This document shows, in pieces, positions 44,119 to 52,976 of a stretch of 59,098 nt of DNA (position 1 is the first letter of the stretch; each line of letters begins with the position of its first letter). The notes below the pieces were generated by a model that saw nothing but the letters and a program-made list of their open reading frames with translations, was not told the origin of the DNA and searched no databases. The position numbers were made by a program, and so were the translations under genes. Origin of the DNA: Faecalicoccus acidiformans (lineage in GTDB: Bacteria > Bacillota_I > Bacilli_A > Erysipelotrichales > Erysipelotrichaceae); assembly GCF_014202635.1 (NCBI RefSeq), contig NZ_JACHHD010000015.1:1-59098 (forward strand), written 5' to 3'.

Positions 44119-44283
44119 ATGCCAATCAAACAACGGTTAGTAGAAGATGATCGAGACGAACTTACAGAAGATGTAGACGATCTGGATGCTGCCTATATCC
44201 AAACTTTGAAAGATTTAGGAGTAGACCGTGATTTATTGGAACAATTTCGTGATCTGACTCTCGAGAACAAAACAGAAGACTGA
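44119..44283 (+). CDS. 54-residue acidic protein of unknown function
   Basis: A short ORF with its own promoter and GGAGG eight bases before the ATG. The product starts basic (MPIKQRLVE) and then is strongly acidic (about 19 Asp/Glu of 54), with a likely helical segment AAYIQTLKDLGVD. No known motif. It is followed at once by a hairpin terminator that overlaps the stop codon, then cysS. It might be a genuine small protein or a leader ORF for control of the cysS-nusG operon. Confidence 0.6.
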   Translation: MPIKQRLVEDDRDELTEDVDDLDAAYIQTLKDLGVDRDLLEQFRDLTLENKTED

Positions 44284-44308
44284 CATAGACCCGCGTCTAT
44301 GTTTTTTT
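44283..44308 (+). terminator. terminator/attenuator between the small ORF and cysS
   Basis: ACATAGAC (44283-44290), loop CCGC, GTCTATGT (44295-44302), then T-run. It lies 21 bases before the cysS start; no separate cysS promoter is evident, so read-through here may set cysS expression. Confidence 0.75.
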
Positions 44309-44328
44309 ACAGAGAAAGAAGGAAAAAA

Positions 44329-45660
44329 ATGAATCTTTATAACAGTTATACTCAGACTATCGAACCTTTAAAGCCTATTGAACCAGGAAAGGTATCCATG
44401 TATGTCTGCGGACCAACCGTATATAATGAGCCTCATGTTGGGAATGCCCGGCCCATTGTGGTTTTTGACACATTGAAGAAAGCTCTGCAACTGCAGGGAA
44501 TGGAAGTGATGTTTGTCAGTAATTATACAGATGTGGATGACAAGATCATCAAAACAGCAATTGAACAAAACGTGAGTGAAAAAGAAATTACAGATCGATA
44601 TATCGAGGCTTATAATCGCGTTCGAAGGGATTTGCACGCAGATTTGCCAGATATAGCTCCTCGTGTTACAGAAACAATGGATGAAATCATTTCTTTTATT
44701 CAAAAATTGATCGACCGTGGAGCAGCTTATCAAGTGGATGGGGATGTTTACTTCCGGGTCATGAGCGATCATACATATGGAGAATTATCTCATCAAAAAA
44801 TGGAAGACTTGATGGTTGGTGCTCGTATTGATGAAAATACGAAAAAAGAGAATCCTCTGGATTTTACTTTATGGAAGAAGACAGATCAAGGCATCCAATG
44901 GGATTCTCCTTGGTCAAAGGGACGCCCAGGATGGCACACTGAATGTGTGGTCATGATCCAAGATGTTTTCCAAAAATCATTGATCGATATCCATGGCGGG
45001 GGATTGGATTTGAAATTCCCTCATCATGAAAATGAAATGGCGCAATGTCGTATGTGCTCATCTACACCACTCGCAAATATGTGGGTACATAATGGGATGA
45101 TCAATATTCAAAATGAAAAGATGTCTAAGTCTTTAGGCAACGTTTGGTGGGCTAAGGATCTGATTCGTGATCATGGTGGGAATGTCATTCGTTGGATGAT
45201 GATCTCAGTACATTATCGCGCTCCTTTAAATTTAAGCGCAGAAGCCATTGAAACATCTAAAAAAGAACTTCAAAAGATTCAGACGGCATATAAACAAGCT
45301 ATTGTAAAGCTGCAGTTAGAAAATGCTCCGAAAGTTGAAGCGGATCCGCAAATGATGCAAGAATTTATCGATGCATTGAATGATGATCTAAATACACCGA
45401 ATGCGATTTCTGTGGTGTATGAAGTGGTAAAAACGATCAATCAAACATTGCGTTCTCGTCCAATGCCAACGGAAAAACTGGCTTCCAGCACAAAAGCGCT
45501 AGAAACGATGCTTTCGGTATTGGGCATTGAATTGGATGCGATCCTTCTTAGTGAAGAAGATAAAAAAATGTATCGTGATTGGCGCAAAGCAGTCAAAGAA
45601 AAAGAATTTTCGGTAGCTGATTCTTATCGTTCCAAGCTTCAGGAGAAGGGAATCCTCTAA
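44329..45660 (+). CDS. cysS: cysteinyl-tRNA synthetase
   Basis: A 443-aa class I synthetase charging tRNA-Cys. The HIGH-type motif is PHVGNARP preceded by the zinc cysteine in MYVCGPTVYN, and KMSKSLGN is the KMSKS loop. A little shorter than the usual 460-470. ATG 44329 follows AGAAGGA; an ATG at 44299 lies in the terminator. It begins a translation-related run in the same order as B. subtilis (cysS, mrnC, rlmB, sigma, rpmG, secE, nusG). No T-box was seen. Confidence 0.96.
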   Translation: MNLYNSYTQTIEPLKPIEPGKVSMYVCGPTVYNEPHVGNARPIVVFDTLKKALQLQGMEVMFVSNYTDVDDKIIKTAIEQNVSEKEITDRYIEAYNRVRRDLHADLPDIAPRVTETMDEIISFIQKLIDRGAAYQVDGDVYFRVMSDHTYGELSHQKMEDLMVGARIDENTKKENPLDFTLWKKTDQGIQWDSPWSKGRPGWHTECVVMIQDVFQKSLIDIHGGGLDLKFPHHENEMAQCRMCSSTPLANMWVHNGMINIQNEKMSKSLGNVWWAKDLIRDHGGNVIRWMMISVHYRAPLNLSAEAIETSKKELQKIQTAYKQAIVKLQLENAPKVEADPQMMQEFIDALNDDLNTPNAISVVYEVVKTINQTLRSRPMPTEKLASSTKALETMLSVLGIELDAILLSEEDKKMYRDWRKAVKEKEFSVADSYRSKLQEKGIL

Positions 45661-46046
45661 TGGAGGTTGTCACACATAACGCAACCAGCTTGGCTTGGAT
45701 GGGAGATGCTTTAATGACATTGCGGGTTCGTGAACATCTTTTGAATCAGGGATATCAAAAACCAGATATTCTGCAAAAGAAAAGCGCAAGAATCTGCAGC
45801 GCCAAAGCGCAGGCAAGAATCTTAGAGGCATTGAAGGAAGAAGCTTTTTTCACGGAAAGGGAGCAGCAAATTCTTCAAAGAGGCCGAAACGCCACAATTC
45901 ATTCAAAAGCCAAGAATGCCGATGGCAAGACTTATTTAGAAGCGACAGCTTTGGAAGCCCTTTTAGGCTATTTGTATCTTTATGGACATGCTGATCGATT
46001 GGAAGTTTGTCTGCAGGCTATTCTAAAAAAGGGAGATTCTTTATGA
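45660..46046 (+). CDS. mrnC: mini-ribonuclease III
   Basis: A 128-aa RNase III-like nuclease without a double-stranded RNA-binding domain; it trims 23S rRNA ends in Firmicutes. AWMGDALMTLRVREHL corresponds to the family's metal-binding signature, and EATALEALLGYLYL contains the second acidic pair. ATG overlaps the cysS stop. Confidence 0.94.
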   Translation: MEVVTHNATSLAWMGDALMTLRVREHLLNQGYQKPDILQKKSARICSAKAQARILEALKEEAFFTEREQQILQRGRNATIHSKAKNADGKTYLEATALEALLGYLYLYGHADRLEVCLQAILKKGDSL

Positions 46047-46756
46047 TCGTATATGGAAAAAATGTATTCACACAGCTGGAACAAGATCCTGATTCGATTG
46101 AACGGATCTATCTTCAAAAAGGAATCCGTGATCGAAAGCTGATTGATCGAGTGCAAAGACTGAAATGCGATATTCAGTATATGGACCGCAATCAGTTGGA
46201 TCAGCTGGTCAAAGATCGTCATCATAACGGAATCGCTTTAAAGGTTTGTCCGATCCCGGAATTGAGTTTAGAGGAACTGATTCAAAAAGCAGATCGTCCG
46301 GGATTGCTGGTGGCCCTGGACGGAATCCAGGACCCCCATAATTTAGGTGCCATTTTAAGAACTTGTGATTGCGTGGGAGCCGATGGAGTGATTCTATGTC
46401 GACACAACAGTGTTTCTTTGACACCAACTGCTGTTAAGGCGAGTACCGGAGCTGCTTATACGATCCCTGTTTGTACGGTGACCAATCTCAAGAATGCTTT
46501 GAATCAATGCAAGGAAAACGGGTATTGGGTCATTGGCAGCGATATGGAAGGTGCAAGAGATTATCGTGAAGGGATCTATGATGTACCGTTGGTCTTAGTT
46601 ATCGGCTCAGAGGGGAAAGGAATCTCTCCTCTTGTGAAAAAACAGTGTGATTATATGATCAAACTTCCTATGGAAGGAAAAATCACATCATTGAACGCCA
46701 GTGTGGCTTGTGCCGTGTTGTTGTATCAGATTTATCAAGCTCGACATCCTCTGTAA
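46043..46756 (+). CDS. rlmB: 23S rRNA (guanosine-2'-O-)-methyltransferase RlmB
   Basis: A 237-aa SpoU/TrmH-family methyltransferase of the knotted SPOUT fold. N-terminal L30-like substrate domain (about 1-75), then DPHNLGAILRTCDCVGADG, VIGSEGKGIS and LNASVACAVLLYQ, the three SpoU motifs. ATG 46043 overlaps the mrnC stop (ATGA). Confidence 0.94.
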   Translation: MIVYGKNVFTQLEQDPDSIERIYLQKGIRDRKLIDRVQRLKCDIQYMDRNQLDQLVKDRHHNGIALKVCPIPELSLEELIQKADRPGLLVALDGIQDPHNLGAILRTCDCVGADGVILCRHNSVSLTPTAVKASTGAAYTIPVCTVTNLKNALNQCKENGYWVIGSDMEGARDYREGIYDVPLVLVIGSEGKGISPLVKKQCDYMIKLPMEGKITSLNASVACAVLLYQIYQARHPL

Positions 46757-46785
46757 TTTCTTTTCGCTCTGGAAAGGGCAAAAGA

Positions 46786-47382
46786 ATGAATAAAAATATC
46801 AATCTTTATATTTATTTGTTTTTTCTGAAAGATGAAGAAGCGTTTTTAATCTTAAAAGAAATTTTCAGACCTCTGATCTATCATACTATTGGAACATTTC
46901 ATGTTCACTCCACAGATTGCTCATGGAATCAAAGTGATTTCTTCATGGTAGCAGATATGGTCTTATTGAAATGTCTTTATTATTTTCGAATTCATACAAG
47001 ATATAATTTTGCATCTTTTTATAAGTTTTCTTTGAACAATAAGATCAAAGATATCTGTCGAACAAATCGAAGAAATTCCATTCCGCAAGACATGGAAATC
47101 GTTCATCTGGATTATTTGGTTTCGGAAGAAAGATCACAATATGCCGTAGAAAAGATCGATGCACAGCGTTTTTCTCTTCATGAAACAGTGGTAAATAAGC
47201 TTTTGTATGATGAATTGATCCAGAAGCTTTTTTTACAAATGGATGAAACTGCCCAAAATGTACTGAAGTTATGGTTGCAGGGATATAAACGAAAAGAGAT
47301 TTGTCAAATTCTCAATCTTCGTGTCTATGAAGTTGCTCGTATCCTAGAAAAAGTGAAAAATTATCGAGTCTCAATTGACTAA
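46786..47382 (+). CDS. sigma-70-family-like factor in the sigH position
   Basis: A 198-aa protein with a plausible region 2 (about residues 5-85) and a C-terminal helix-turn-helix of the sigma region 4 type (VLKLWLQGYKRKEICQILNLRVYEVARILEKVK). In B. subtilis sigH occupies this slot between rlmB/yacP and rpmG, so it may be a diverged sigH orthologue. Core-binding residues are poorly conserved by eye and it is rich in aromatics. Start 46786 follows GGAAAGGG. What it controls is not known; no sporulation genes are present here. Confidence 0.7.
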   Translation: MNKNINLYIYLFFLKDEEAFLILKEIFRPLIYHTIGTFHVHSTDCSWNQSDFFMVADMVLLKCLYYFRIHTRYNFASFYKFSLNNKIKDICRTNRRNSIPQDMEIVHLDYLVSEERSQYAVEKIDAQRFSLHETVVNKLLYDELIQKLFLQMDETAQNVLKLWLQGYKRKEICQILNLRVYEVARILEKVKNYRVSID

Positions 47383-47428
47383 GAGTAGTTTAAATGTTAA
47401 ATTGATTAAGTTATGGGGGTGTTGAAAT

Positions 47429-47578
47429 ATGGCCGATAAAGTAATATTGACTTGCACAGAATGTCTTTCAAGGAATTATGTAACGACCAAAAACAAAAAA
47501 ACCAATACCCAGCGATTAGAAGTAAAAAAATATTGTCCAAAATGTGGAAAACATACTCTGCATAAAGAAACAAAGTAA
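47429..47578 (+). CDS. rpmG: 50S ribosomal protein L33 (zinc-ribbon form)
   Basis: A 49-aa ribosomal protein. Two CxxC pairs, Cys9/Cys12 (CTEC) and Cys36/Cys39 (CPKC), mark the zinc-binding form. Located before secE as in B. subtilis. GGGGGTG precedes the ATG. Confidence 0.95.
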   Translation: MADKVILTCTECLSRNYVTTKNKKTNTQRLEVKKYCPKCGKHTLHKETK

Positions 47579-47588
47579 AGGAGTCTAT

Positions 47589-47798
47589 ATGGCAAAGAAT
47601 AAAGAAAAGAAAGAAAAAAAATATCGTACATATTCCCCGAAAGGAATTATTCGTGAATTAAAACAAGTTCAATGGCCAGGATTTAAAGGGTTGATGAAAT
47701 CTAGCGGTCTGGTTATCTTGTTTACGCTTTTGTTTGGCCTTTACTTCTTTATCTGTGAGATTTTGGCCAGCGGATTGATTCAAGTGATCGTAGGCTAG
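47589..47798 (+). CDS. secE: preprotein translocase subunit SecE
   Basis: A 69-aa membrane protein, single-helix SecE of Gram-positive type: a basic lysine-rich tail, the amphipathic ELKQVQWPGFKGL helix, and one membrane helix. It clamps SecY in the export channel. AAAGGAG precedes ATG 47589. Confidence 0.95.
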   Translation: MAKNKEKKEKKYRTYSPKGIIRELKQVQWPGFKGLMKSSGLVILFTLLFGLYFFICEILASGLIQVIVG

Positions 47799-47813
47799 TG
47801 AGGAGGATCGCAT

Positions 47814-48362
47814 ATGGCAGAAGAATTAAAAAAAGAATGGTATGTTGTTAATACGTATGCAGGGCAGGAAAACCGGGTAAAAGAAAATTTGGAACGCCGT
47901 ATCAGCACGATGGGGCTGGAAGATTATCTTTTTCAAATCGTAGTTGCTGAAGAAAAAGAAATCGAATATAAAAATGGTAAACCGGTTGAAAAGACTCGAA
48001 ACCTCTTCTCCGGTTATGTTTTAGTTCAAATGATCATGACGGACGAGGCTTGGTATGTTGTTCGTAATACGCCAGGGGTTACTGGGTTTATCGGATCATC
48101 CGGAAAAGGGGCAAAACCATTCCCGGTGGCTCAAGAGGAAATTGATTCTGTATTGCGTCGTTTAGGACGTCAGGATGTCAATGTCCAGGTGGATTTCCAA
48201 GTGGGCGATACTGTGGAGATCTTGAGTGGAGCCTTTAAAAATTCTGAAGGTGTTGTTGAAGCGATGGATGAAGAAAAACAAGAAGCAACCGTGCTGTTGA
48301 TATTGTTTGGAAGAGAGACACCAACAGAAATTCCTTATATGGATCTAAAGAAAGTCGACTAG
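47814..48362 (+). CDS. nusG: transcription termination/antitermination protein NusG
   Basis: A 182-aa elongation factor: NGN domain starting WYVVNTYAGQENRVKENLERR and with GYVLVQMIMTDEAWYVVRNTPGVTGFIG, then a KOW domain (about 125-182, VGDTVEILSGAFKNSEGVV). Couples RNA polymerase to ribosomes or Rho. GAGGAGGAT precedes the ATG. The terminator hairpin overlaps the stop. Confidence 0.97.
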   Translation: MAEELKKEWYVVNTYAGQENRVKENLERRISTMGLEDYLFQIVVAEEKEIEYKNGKPVEKTRNLFSGYVLVQMIMTDEAWYVVRNTPGVTGFIGSSGKGAKPFPVAQEEIDSVLRRLGRQDVNVQVDFQVGDTVEILSGAFKNSEGVVEAMDEEKQEATVLLILFGRETPTEIPYMDLKKVD

Positions 48363-48375
48363 ACTTTCTTTTTTT
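48347..48375 (+). terminator. terminator of the cysS-nusG operon
   Basis: AAAGAAAGTC (48347-48356) pairs with GACTTTCTTT (48362-48371), then T. Overlaps the last codons of nusG. Confidence 0.8.
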
Positions 48376-48388
48376 CAAGGAGATGAAC

Positions 48389-49171
48389 ATGAAAACCTTA
48401 TTATTGGATCTGGATGGCACAATGTATCGAGGGGATGCGGTCATTGAGAGTGCCAAGATTTTTTTGGAAGCTTGTCAAAAACATAAGATCCCTTATATTT
48501 TTTTGACTAATAATTCTATGCGAACACGCGAAGAAAATGTTTCTCATATGGAAAAAATGGGCTATCGAGGCATAAAACCCGAACAGTTTTATAACAGCGC
48601 CATGGCGAGTGTCCAATATGTAAAAACACATTATACAGGAAACAAGGCATATTATTTAGGGAAAGCAGGGCTATGGCAGGCGTTGACGGAAGAAGGCTAT
48701 CGTATTACGGATCAAGATCCCGATTTCGTTTTTGTCGGCTTGAATAAAGAGGCGACTTATGCTGAGTATTCAAAAGCGTTGACCTTTCTTTTACAGGGAG
48801 CAAAATTGATTGGAACGAACCAGGATCGGATTTTGGCTAAACCAGACGGGTTCGAAATTGGCAATGGAAGTGTTGTCGCGATGTTTGAATATGCATCCAA
48901 TCAAAAATCACCGGATATCGCAAAACCTCATACACCAATTCTGGACCTGTGTTTACGGCACTATGATCTTCAAAAAGAAGATGTGATTTTGATTGGAGAT
49001 AATTTAGAAACGGATATACTTTTAGGAAAGAACGCTGGTGTAGAAACGGTATTCGTACAGACAGGTGTACATATGGTGAAAGACATCTCGCGTTTAGGAA
49101 TCGAACCGGATCATATTGTTACGGATCTGAGAGATTGTTTGGACTTTTCTTTTGGATCGTTTATGTTATAA
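48389..49171 (+). CDS. HAD-IIA family phosphatase (NagD/AraL-like)
   Basis: A 260-aa cytosolic HAD hydrolase of the IIA type with a large C2 cap. Motif I LLDLDGTMYRG, motif II TNNSMR, motif III/IV with GKPH-like AKPHTPILDL and IGDNLETDILLG. Removes phosphate from small metabolites; substrate unknown. AAGGAG precedes ATG 48389; an ATG six bases earlier touches the ribosome site. Confidence 0.9.
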   Translation: MKTLLLDLDGTMYRGDAVIESAKIFLEACQKHKIPYIFLTNNSMRTREENVSHMEKMGYRGIKPEQFYNSAMASVQYVKTHYTGNKAYYLGKAGLWQALTEEGYRITDQDPDFVFVGLNKEATYAEYSKALTFLLQGAKLIGTNQDRILAKPDGFEIGNGSVVAMFEYASNQKSPDIAKPHTPILDLCLRHYDLQKEDVILIGDNLETDILLGKNAGVETVFVQTGVHMVKDISRLGIEPDHIVTDLRDCLDFSFGSFML

Positions 49172-49198
49172 TTGTAGCGTCTAGAAAGAGTGAGGGAT

Positions 49199-49429
49199 AT
49201 GGCAGATATTTTGAATGTGATTTTGATGATTCTTTCAGGGATCATTATTATATTAGTTTTATTACAAAGCGGTAAATCCGATGGTTTGAGTGCTGCGTTC
49301 ACAGGGAGCGGGGATTTGAACCTGTTTGCAGTACAGAAAGAGAGAGGACCCGAGAAAGTCATTTCTCGTATGACTTTGATTTGTGGTATCTTATTTTTTG
49401 CTTTAGTGATTGCATTACAAATCGTTTAA
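49199..49429 (+). CDS. secG: preprotein translocase subunit SecG
   Basis: A 76-aa membrane protein with two helices flanking the conserved SGKSDGLSAAFTGSGDLNLF loop. Accessory subunit of SecYEG. ATG 49199 follows GTGAGGG; a GTG at 49190 is inside that site. A terminator separates it from rnr, but the secG-rnr order is conserved in Firmicutes. Confidence 0.94.
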   Translation: MADILNVILMILSGIIIILVLLQSGKSDGLSAAFTGSGDLNLFAVQKERGPEKVISRMTLICGILFFALVIALQIV

Positions 49430-49431
49430 GG

Positions 49432-49453
49432 AAGACCGTTAAGGTCTTTTTTT
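49432..49453 (+). terminator. terminator of secG
   Basis: AAGACC, loop GTTAA, GGTCTT, T-run. It lies just before rnr. Confidence 0.7.
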
Positions 49454-49465
49454 GGTGGTGATTTT

Positions 49466-51526
49466 ATGGAAAAAGAACAATTAATAGAAGCTTTTCGAAA
49501 AAAGAAACAATGGACGATCAAAGAATTAGAACGAAAATTCCAGTGCCAGTCTTCTAAAGATTTTACAAGTTTGATTCAAAATCTCAATGCTTTGGAACAG
49601 GAACGTTTCCTTTGTAACAACCATAATGTTTATTTTTTGATTGACGATGACGAATATATGATCGGCAAGGTCAAAGATGTTTCAAAATGGGAATTTGCGG
49701 TGATTCAGAAGGATCGAAAAGTGTATGTACCAAAAAAATATGCTCGTAACATTTTTGACAAAGATGAGGTTTTAGTACATAAAGGAAAAAAATTCAATGA
49801 GATTATCCATGTCTATTCTCGAGGCATCACTTGGGTTACAGGCACCTTTTATTGGAAAAAAGATCATTTTATCTTTTATAGCGATTTAGATATGCATACT
49901 CGTTTTTTGATTCGTAATCTTGATGACTACTCTCTGTCTCATCGCATGAAAGCTGTTCTCAAGATCGAAAAATATGGGGATCCTTTAGTGTGCTCAATTG
50001 ATCGCCTGCTGGGGTATGAATATGAGAAAGGAATGGATATTACGGCTATCTTATCTCGCCATCATGTACGCCAGTATTTCTCGGAACCAGTTATGGATCA
50101 AGCCAATGCTTTAGAAAAAGAAGTCAACAAACATGATTTGGTTGGTCGTGAAGACTTTCGCAATCTGTTGACGGTTACGATCGACGGGGATGATGCACGT
50201 GATTTTGATGATGCGATCTCAATTGAAAGTCTTTCGAGCGGATATCGTCTTTATGTTCATATTGCGGATGTATCTTATTATGTCAAGGAAGGCAGTTTTA
50301 TCGATCAGGAAGCATTTGCTCGATCAACGAGTATTTATGTCGCAGATCGTGTTGTTCCGATGTTGCCGTTTTCTTTAAGTAATGGAATCTGTTCTTTGAA
50401 TCCGCATGTTGATCGCTGTACGCTTACTTGTATTATGGATATAGATTTAAATGGTCATATTATTTCCAGTCGAATCGTTCCTTCTGTGATTCATTCGGAT
50501 ATGCGATGCACATATACAAAAGTTAATGCGTTTTTAGAAGGAGATCCGGATGTTTGTAAAGAATATGAATCGATTGGTAAGTTGTTAAAAGATTTTGAAG
50601 CTTGTTCCCGACAGTTACAAAAACGTGCTGTAGAACGAGGCACGGTCGATTTTAATACCGTTGAATCGGATCTGATCTTGGACGATAAAGGAAAATGTAT
50701 TGATGTTCGCTGTAAAGAAAGAGGATTTGCGCAGGAGATGATCGAACAGGCGATGATCAGTGCAAATGTATGCGTGGCCCATACATTGAATTCATTACAG
50801 ATTCCTGGAATCTATCGGGTTCACGAAAAACCCGATCCGGAAAAATTATCTTCTTTATTGCAGTTGGCACAGTCATTAGGCATAAAGTCTTCATTTTATC
50901 CAGATGATGTCACACCTAAACAATTACAAGTATTTTTGGATTCTATCAAAGATCTGGATCTTTCGCAGATTATGAGTACATTGGCCTTACGATCAATGCA
51001 AAGAGCGCGTTATGACGCTTCCTGTTTAGGACATTATGGTTTGGCTTTGAAAGAGTATTGTCACTTTACGTCACCGATTCGTCGATACCCGGACCTTATC
51101 GTCCATCGGATGCTCAGAAGATATCTCTTTAGAAAGTATTCCACTTTGCGTGAAAAAGACTATGGAAAATGTGAGCGGCAAGCTTACTTTGTCTCTGAAA
51201 GAGAAAATGAGGCTGTTTTGACCGAAAGAGAAGTGACTGATTGTAAAAAAGCGGAATATATGGAGGATAAGATTGGTCAGACATTTACCGGAAAGATCGT
51301 CAGTGTACAAGCATTTGGTTTCTTTGTAGAGTTGCCCAATACCATAGAAGGCTTAGTTCCTTTACATAGTCTAGTTGATGATTTTTATAATTATGATGAA
51401 ATGGCTTCTTGTTTGACAGGAGAGGCGACCAAGAAAAAATATCAATTGGGGCAGAAAATCGATGTAATCTGTGTCGGTGCTGATAAACTCAAAGGACAAG
51501 TTTCCTTTGCATGTAAGGAAGAGTGA
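49466..51526 (+). CDS. rnr: ribonuclease R
   Basis: A 686-aa 3'-5' exoribonuclease that degrades structured RNA. An N-terminal winged helix and cold-shock-like domains precede the RNB catalytic domain with DGDDARDFDDAISIE carrying the metal-binding aspartates, and the C-terminal S1 domain (GQTFTGKIVSVQAFGFFVEL). It acts with tmRNA in ribosome rescue; smpB is not in this window. The next gene follows closely. Confidence 0.96.
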   Translation: MEKEQLIEAFRKKKQWTIKELERKFQCQSSKDFTSLIQNLNALEQERFLCNNHNVYFLIDDDEYMIGKVKDVSKWEFAVIQKDRKVYVPKKYARNIFDKDEVLVHKGKKFNEIIHVYSRGITWVTGTFYWKKDHFIFYSDLDMHTRFLIRNLDDYSLSHRMKAVLKIEKYGDPLVCSIDRLLGYEYEKGMDITAILSRHHVRQYFSEPVMDQANALEKEVNKHDLVGREDFRNLLTVTIDGDDARDFDDAISIESLSSGYRLYVHIADVSYYVKEGSFIDQEAFARSTSIYVADRVVPMLPFSLSNGICSLNPHVDRCTLTCIMDIDLNGHIISSRIVPSVIHSDMRCTYTKVNAFLEGDPDVCKEYESIGKLLKDFEACSRQLQKRAVERGTVDFNTVESDLILDDKGKCIDVRCKERGFAQEMIEQAMISANVCVAHTLNSLQIPGIYRVHEKPDPEKLSSLLQLAQSLGIKSSFYPDDVTPKQLQVFLDSIKDLDLSQIMSTLALRSMQRARYDASCLGHYGLALKEYCHFTSPIRRYPDLIVHRMLRRYLFRKYSTLREKDYGKCERQAYFVSERENEAVLTEREVTDCKKAEYMEDKIGQTFTGKIVSVQAFGFFVELPNTIEGLVPLHSLVDDFYNYDEMASCLTGEATKKKYQLGQKIDVICVGADKLKGQVSFACKEE

Positions 51527-51533
51527 GGAATTT

Positions 51534-52067
51534 ATGAAAATTGCAGTATATCTCGGATCCAGTTCGGGAATAGATGAAAAATATTCGAAATTGACAAAAG
51601 AGATCGGAAATTGGCTGGTCGAACACAAGCATACCTTGGTTTATGGAGCTGGAAGCAAAGGATTAATGGGTGTTTTGGCCGATACAGTTCATCAAAAAGG
51701 CGGGATGATCATCGGTGTTATGCCTGAATTTTTATTGGAACAAGAAAAACTTTATCCGGCGATCGATGAGTTGTATATGGTCGATACGATGTCTAAACGA
51801 AAACAAAAGATGATCGATGAGGCAGAAAGCTTTATTGCTTTGCCTGGTGGACCTGGGACTTTGGAAGAAGTAACAGAGATCATTTCTTTAATTCGGCTCA
51901 ATCGTATTTCTGGATCTTGTGTTCTATGGAATTTGGATGGATATTATCAGCCGTTGAAAGATCAGTTAGACCGCATGATAGAATGTGGGTTTTTAAGTGC
52001 CGAGATGATCAATAGGGTTTATTTTATTACTTCCATGGATGAGTTGGATGCTATTTTTCGAAAATGA
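51534..52067 (+). CDS. LOG-family nucleotide 5'-monophosphate phosphoribohydrolase
   Basis: A 177-aa Rossmann-fold protein of the LOG (lonely guy/TIGR00730) family that splits ribose-5-phosphate from cytokinin-type or other nucleotide monophosphates. The PGGxGTxxE motif is PGGPGTLEE, with GGMIIGVMP and the SKRKQKMID arginine/lysine region. GTGAGGAA precedes ATG 51534. Seven bases after rnr, so probably co-transcribed. Confidence 0.9.
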   Translation: MKIAVYLGSSSGIDEKYSKLTKEIGNWLVEHKHTLVYGAGSKGLMGVLADTVHQKGGMIIGVMPEFLLEQEKLYPAIDELYMVDTMSKRKQKMIDEAESFIALPGGPGTLEEVTEIISLIRLNRISGSCVLWNLDGYYQPLKDQLDRMIECGFLSAEMINRVYFITSMDELDAIFRK

Positions 52068-52108
52068 TGTCTTGTTTGGTTCATAATTTGTCTAGATTGG
52101 CTCTTGAT

Positions 52109-52136
52109 TTGTCTTTTGATCACGCTTTGTTATAAT
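52109..52136 (+). promoter_or_regulatory. promoter of the leader-ORF/ankyrin/EF-G-like unit
   Basis: TTGTCT (52109-52114) and TATAAT (52131-52136), 16 bases apart. Confidence 0.6.
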
Positions 52137-52162
52137 GCAGACAAGAAGAGGAAGTGGTGACG

Positions 52163-52225
52163 ATGGCAACAGTTCAAGATGTAAAAAATGTCAATCAAGT
52201 CATATACTTCTTTTATAGAGGATAA
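52163..52225 (+). CDS. 20-codon leader ORF
   Basis: ATGGCAACAG... to TAA encodes 20 residues (MATVQDVKNVNQVIYFFYRG). A GAGGAAGTGG stretch precedes it. It ends three bases before a terminator hairpin and about 68 bases before the ankyrin gene. The position is that of an attenuator leader peptide, though it has no run of one amino acid except YFFY. It may be fortuitous. Confidence 0.35.
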   Translation: MATVQDVKNVNQVIYFFYRG

Positions 52226-52227
52226 AG

Positions 52228-52264
52228 CTGGGATGTTAGATTCATTCCAGTTTTTCTGTTTTTT
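52228..52264 (+). terminator. terminator/attenuator before the ankyrin gene
   Basis: CTGGGATG (52228-52235) pairs with CATTCCAG (52243-52250), one G-T pair, seven-base loop, then TTTTTCTGTTTTTT. No other promoter is evident between it and the ankyrin gene. Confidence 0.7.
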
Positions 52265-52292
52265 GATCATACAATAAAGAGGAGGAATTAAA

Positions 52293-52964
52293 ATGGATCA
52301 AAATTTCAACAAGGTATTCTGGGATGCTTGTGCCAATGGAGATTTCCCAATGGTCTGCGGACAGATCAAAGCAGGTGCTGATGTAAACTATCAAAACGGA
52401 GATGGAAGAACGGCCCTGATGCGTGCCGCAAAACGTGATCGGAAAGATGTAGTGCAAGTGCTCATTGATAATGGCGCGGACGTGAATCTAGTGGATAATA
52501 AAGGAAAAACGGCTTTGATGGGTGCTGCCAAAAAAGGAAATAAAACGATTTGTAAAGCTTTATTAGATGCCGGAGCAGACGTGAATGCAAAAGACGATCG
52601 CGGCCGTACCGCTTTGATGCGTGCTGCCTTATTAGGGCAAGATCGTTGTGTACAAGTTCTTTTGGATGCCGGAGCGGATATCAATGCTCAGGATGAAGTA
52701 GGGCGTACTGCTTTAATGGAAGCTTGTATAGCTTTTAAGCGGGATACGATTTCAATTTTGTTAGAAAGAAATGCCAACGTGAATTTATTTGATAATAATG
52801 GATGTACAGCTCTGATGCGTGCCGCTTATGGAGGATATCCAAGCCTTGTTGAAAAATTATTGTCTTATGGAGCTGACAAAGATATGCAAGATAAACAAGG
52901 GAACGTTGCACTAGATTATGTACGCGAACATTGCCGCGCTCAACTAGAGCCGATCTTAAAGTAG
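52293..52964 (+). CDS. ankyrin-repeat protein
   Basis: A 223-aa protein made of about six 33-residue ankyrin repeats from residue 5 to the end, with the consensus GRTALMRAA...LLDAGADVNAKDD. There is no signal peptide or membrane helix, so it is cytosolic and probably binds a protein partner. AGAGGAGGA precedes the ATG. It is 12 bases upstream of the EF-G paralogue, so the two are co-expressed; whether they interact is not known. The repeats are highly alike and may have expanded recently. Confidence 0.9.
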   Translation: MDQNFNKVFWDACANGDFPMVCGQIKAGADVNYQNGDGRTALMRAAKRDRKDVVQVLIDNGADVNLVDNKGKTALMGAAKKGNKTICKALLDAGADVNAKDDRGRTALMRAALLGQDRCVQVLLDAGADINAQDEVGRTALMEACIAFKRDTISILLERNANVNLFDNNGCTALMRAAYGGYPSLVEKLLSYGADKDMQDKQGNVALDYVREHCRAQLEPILK

Positions 52965-52976
52965 GAGGATGCAGAC

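Noticed and set aside
44284-44328. T-box or cysteine riboswitch before cysS
   Set aside because: No T-box sequence (TGGNACCGCG type) or specifier loop is present; only a simple hairpin terminator is seen.
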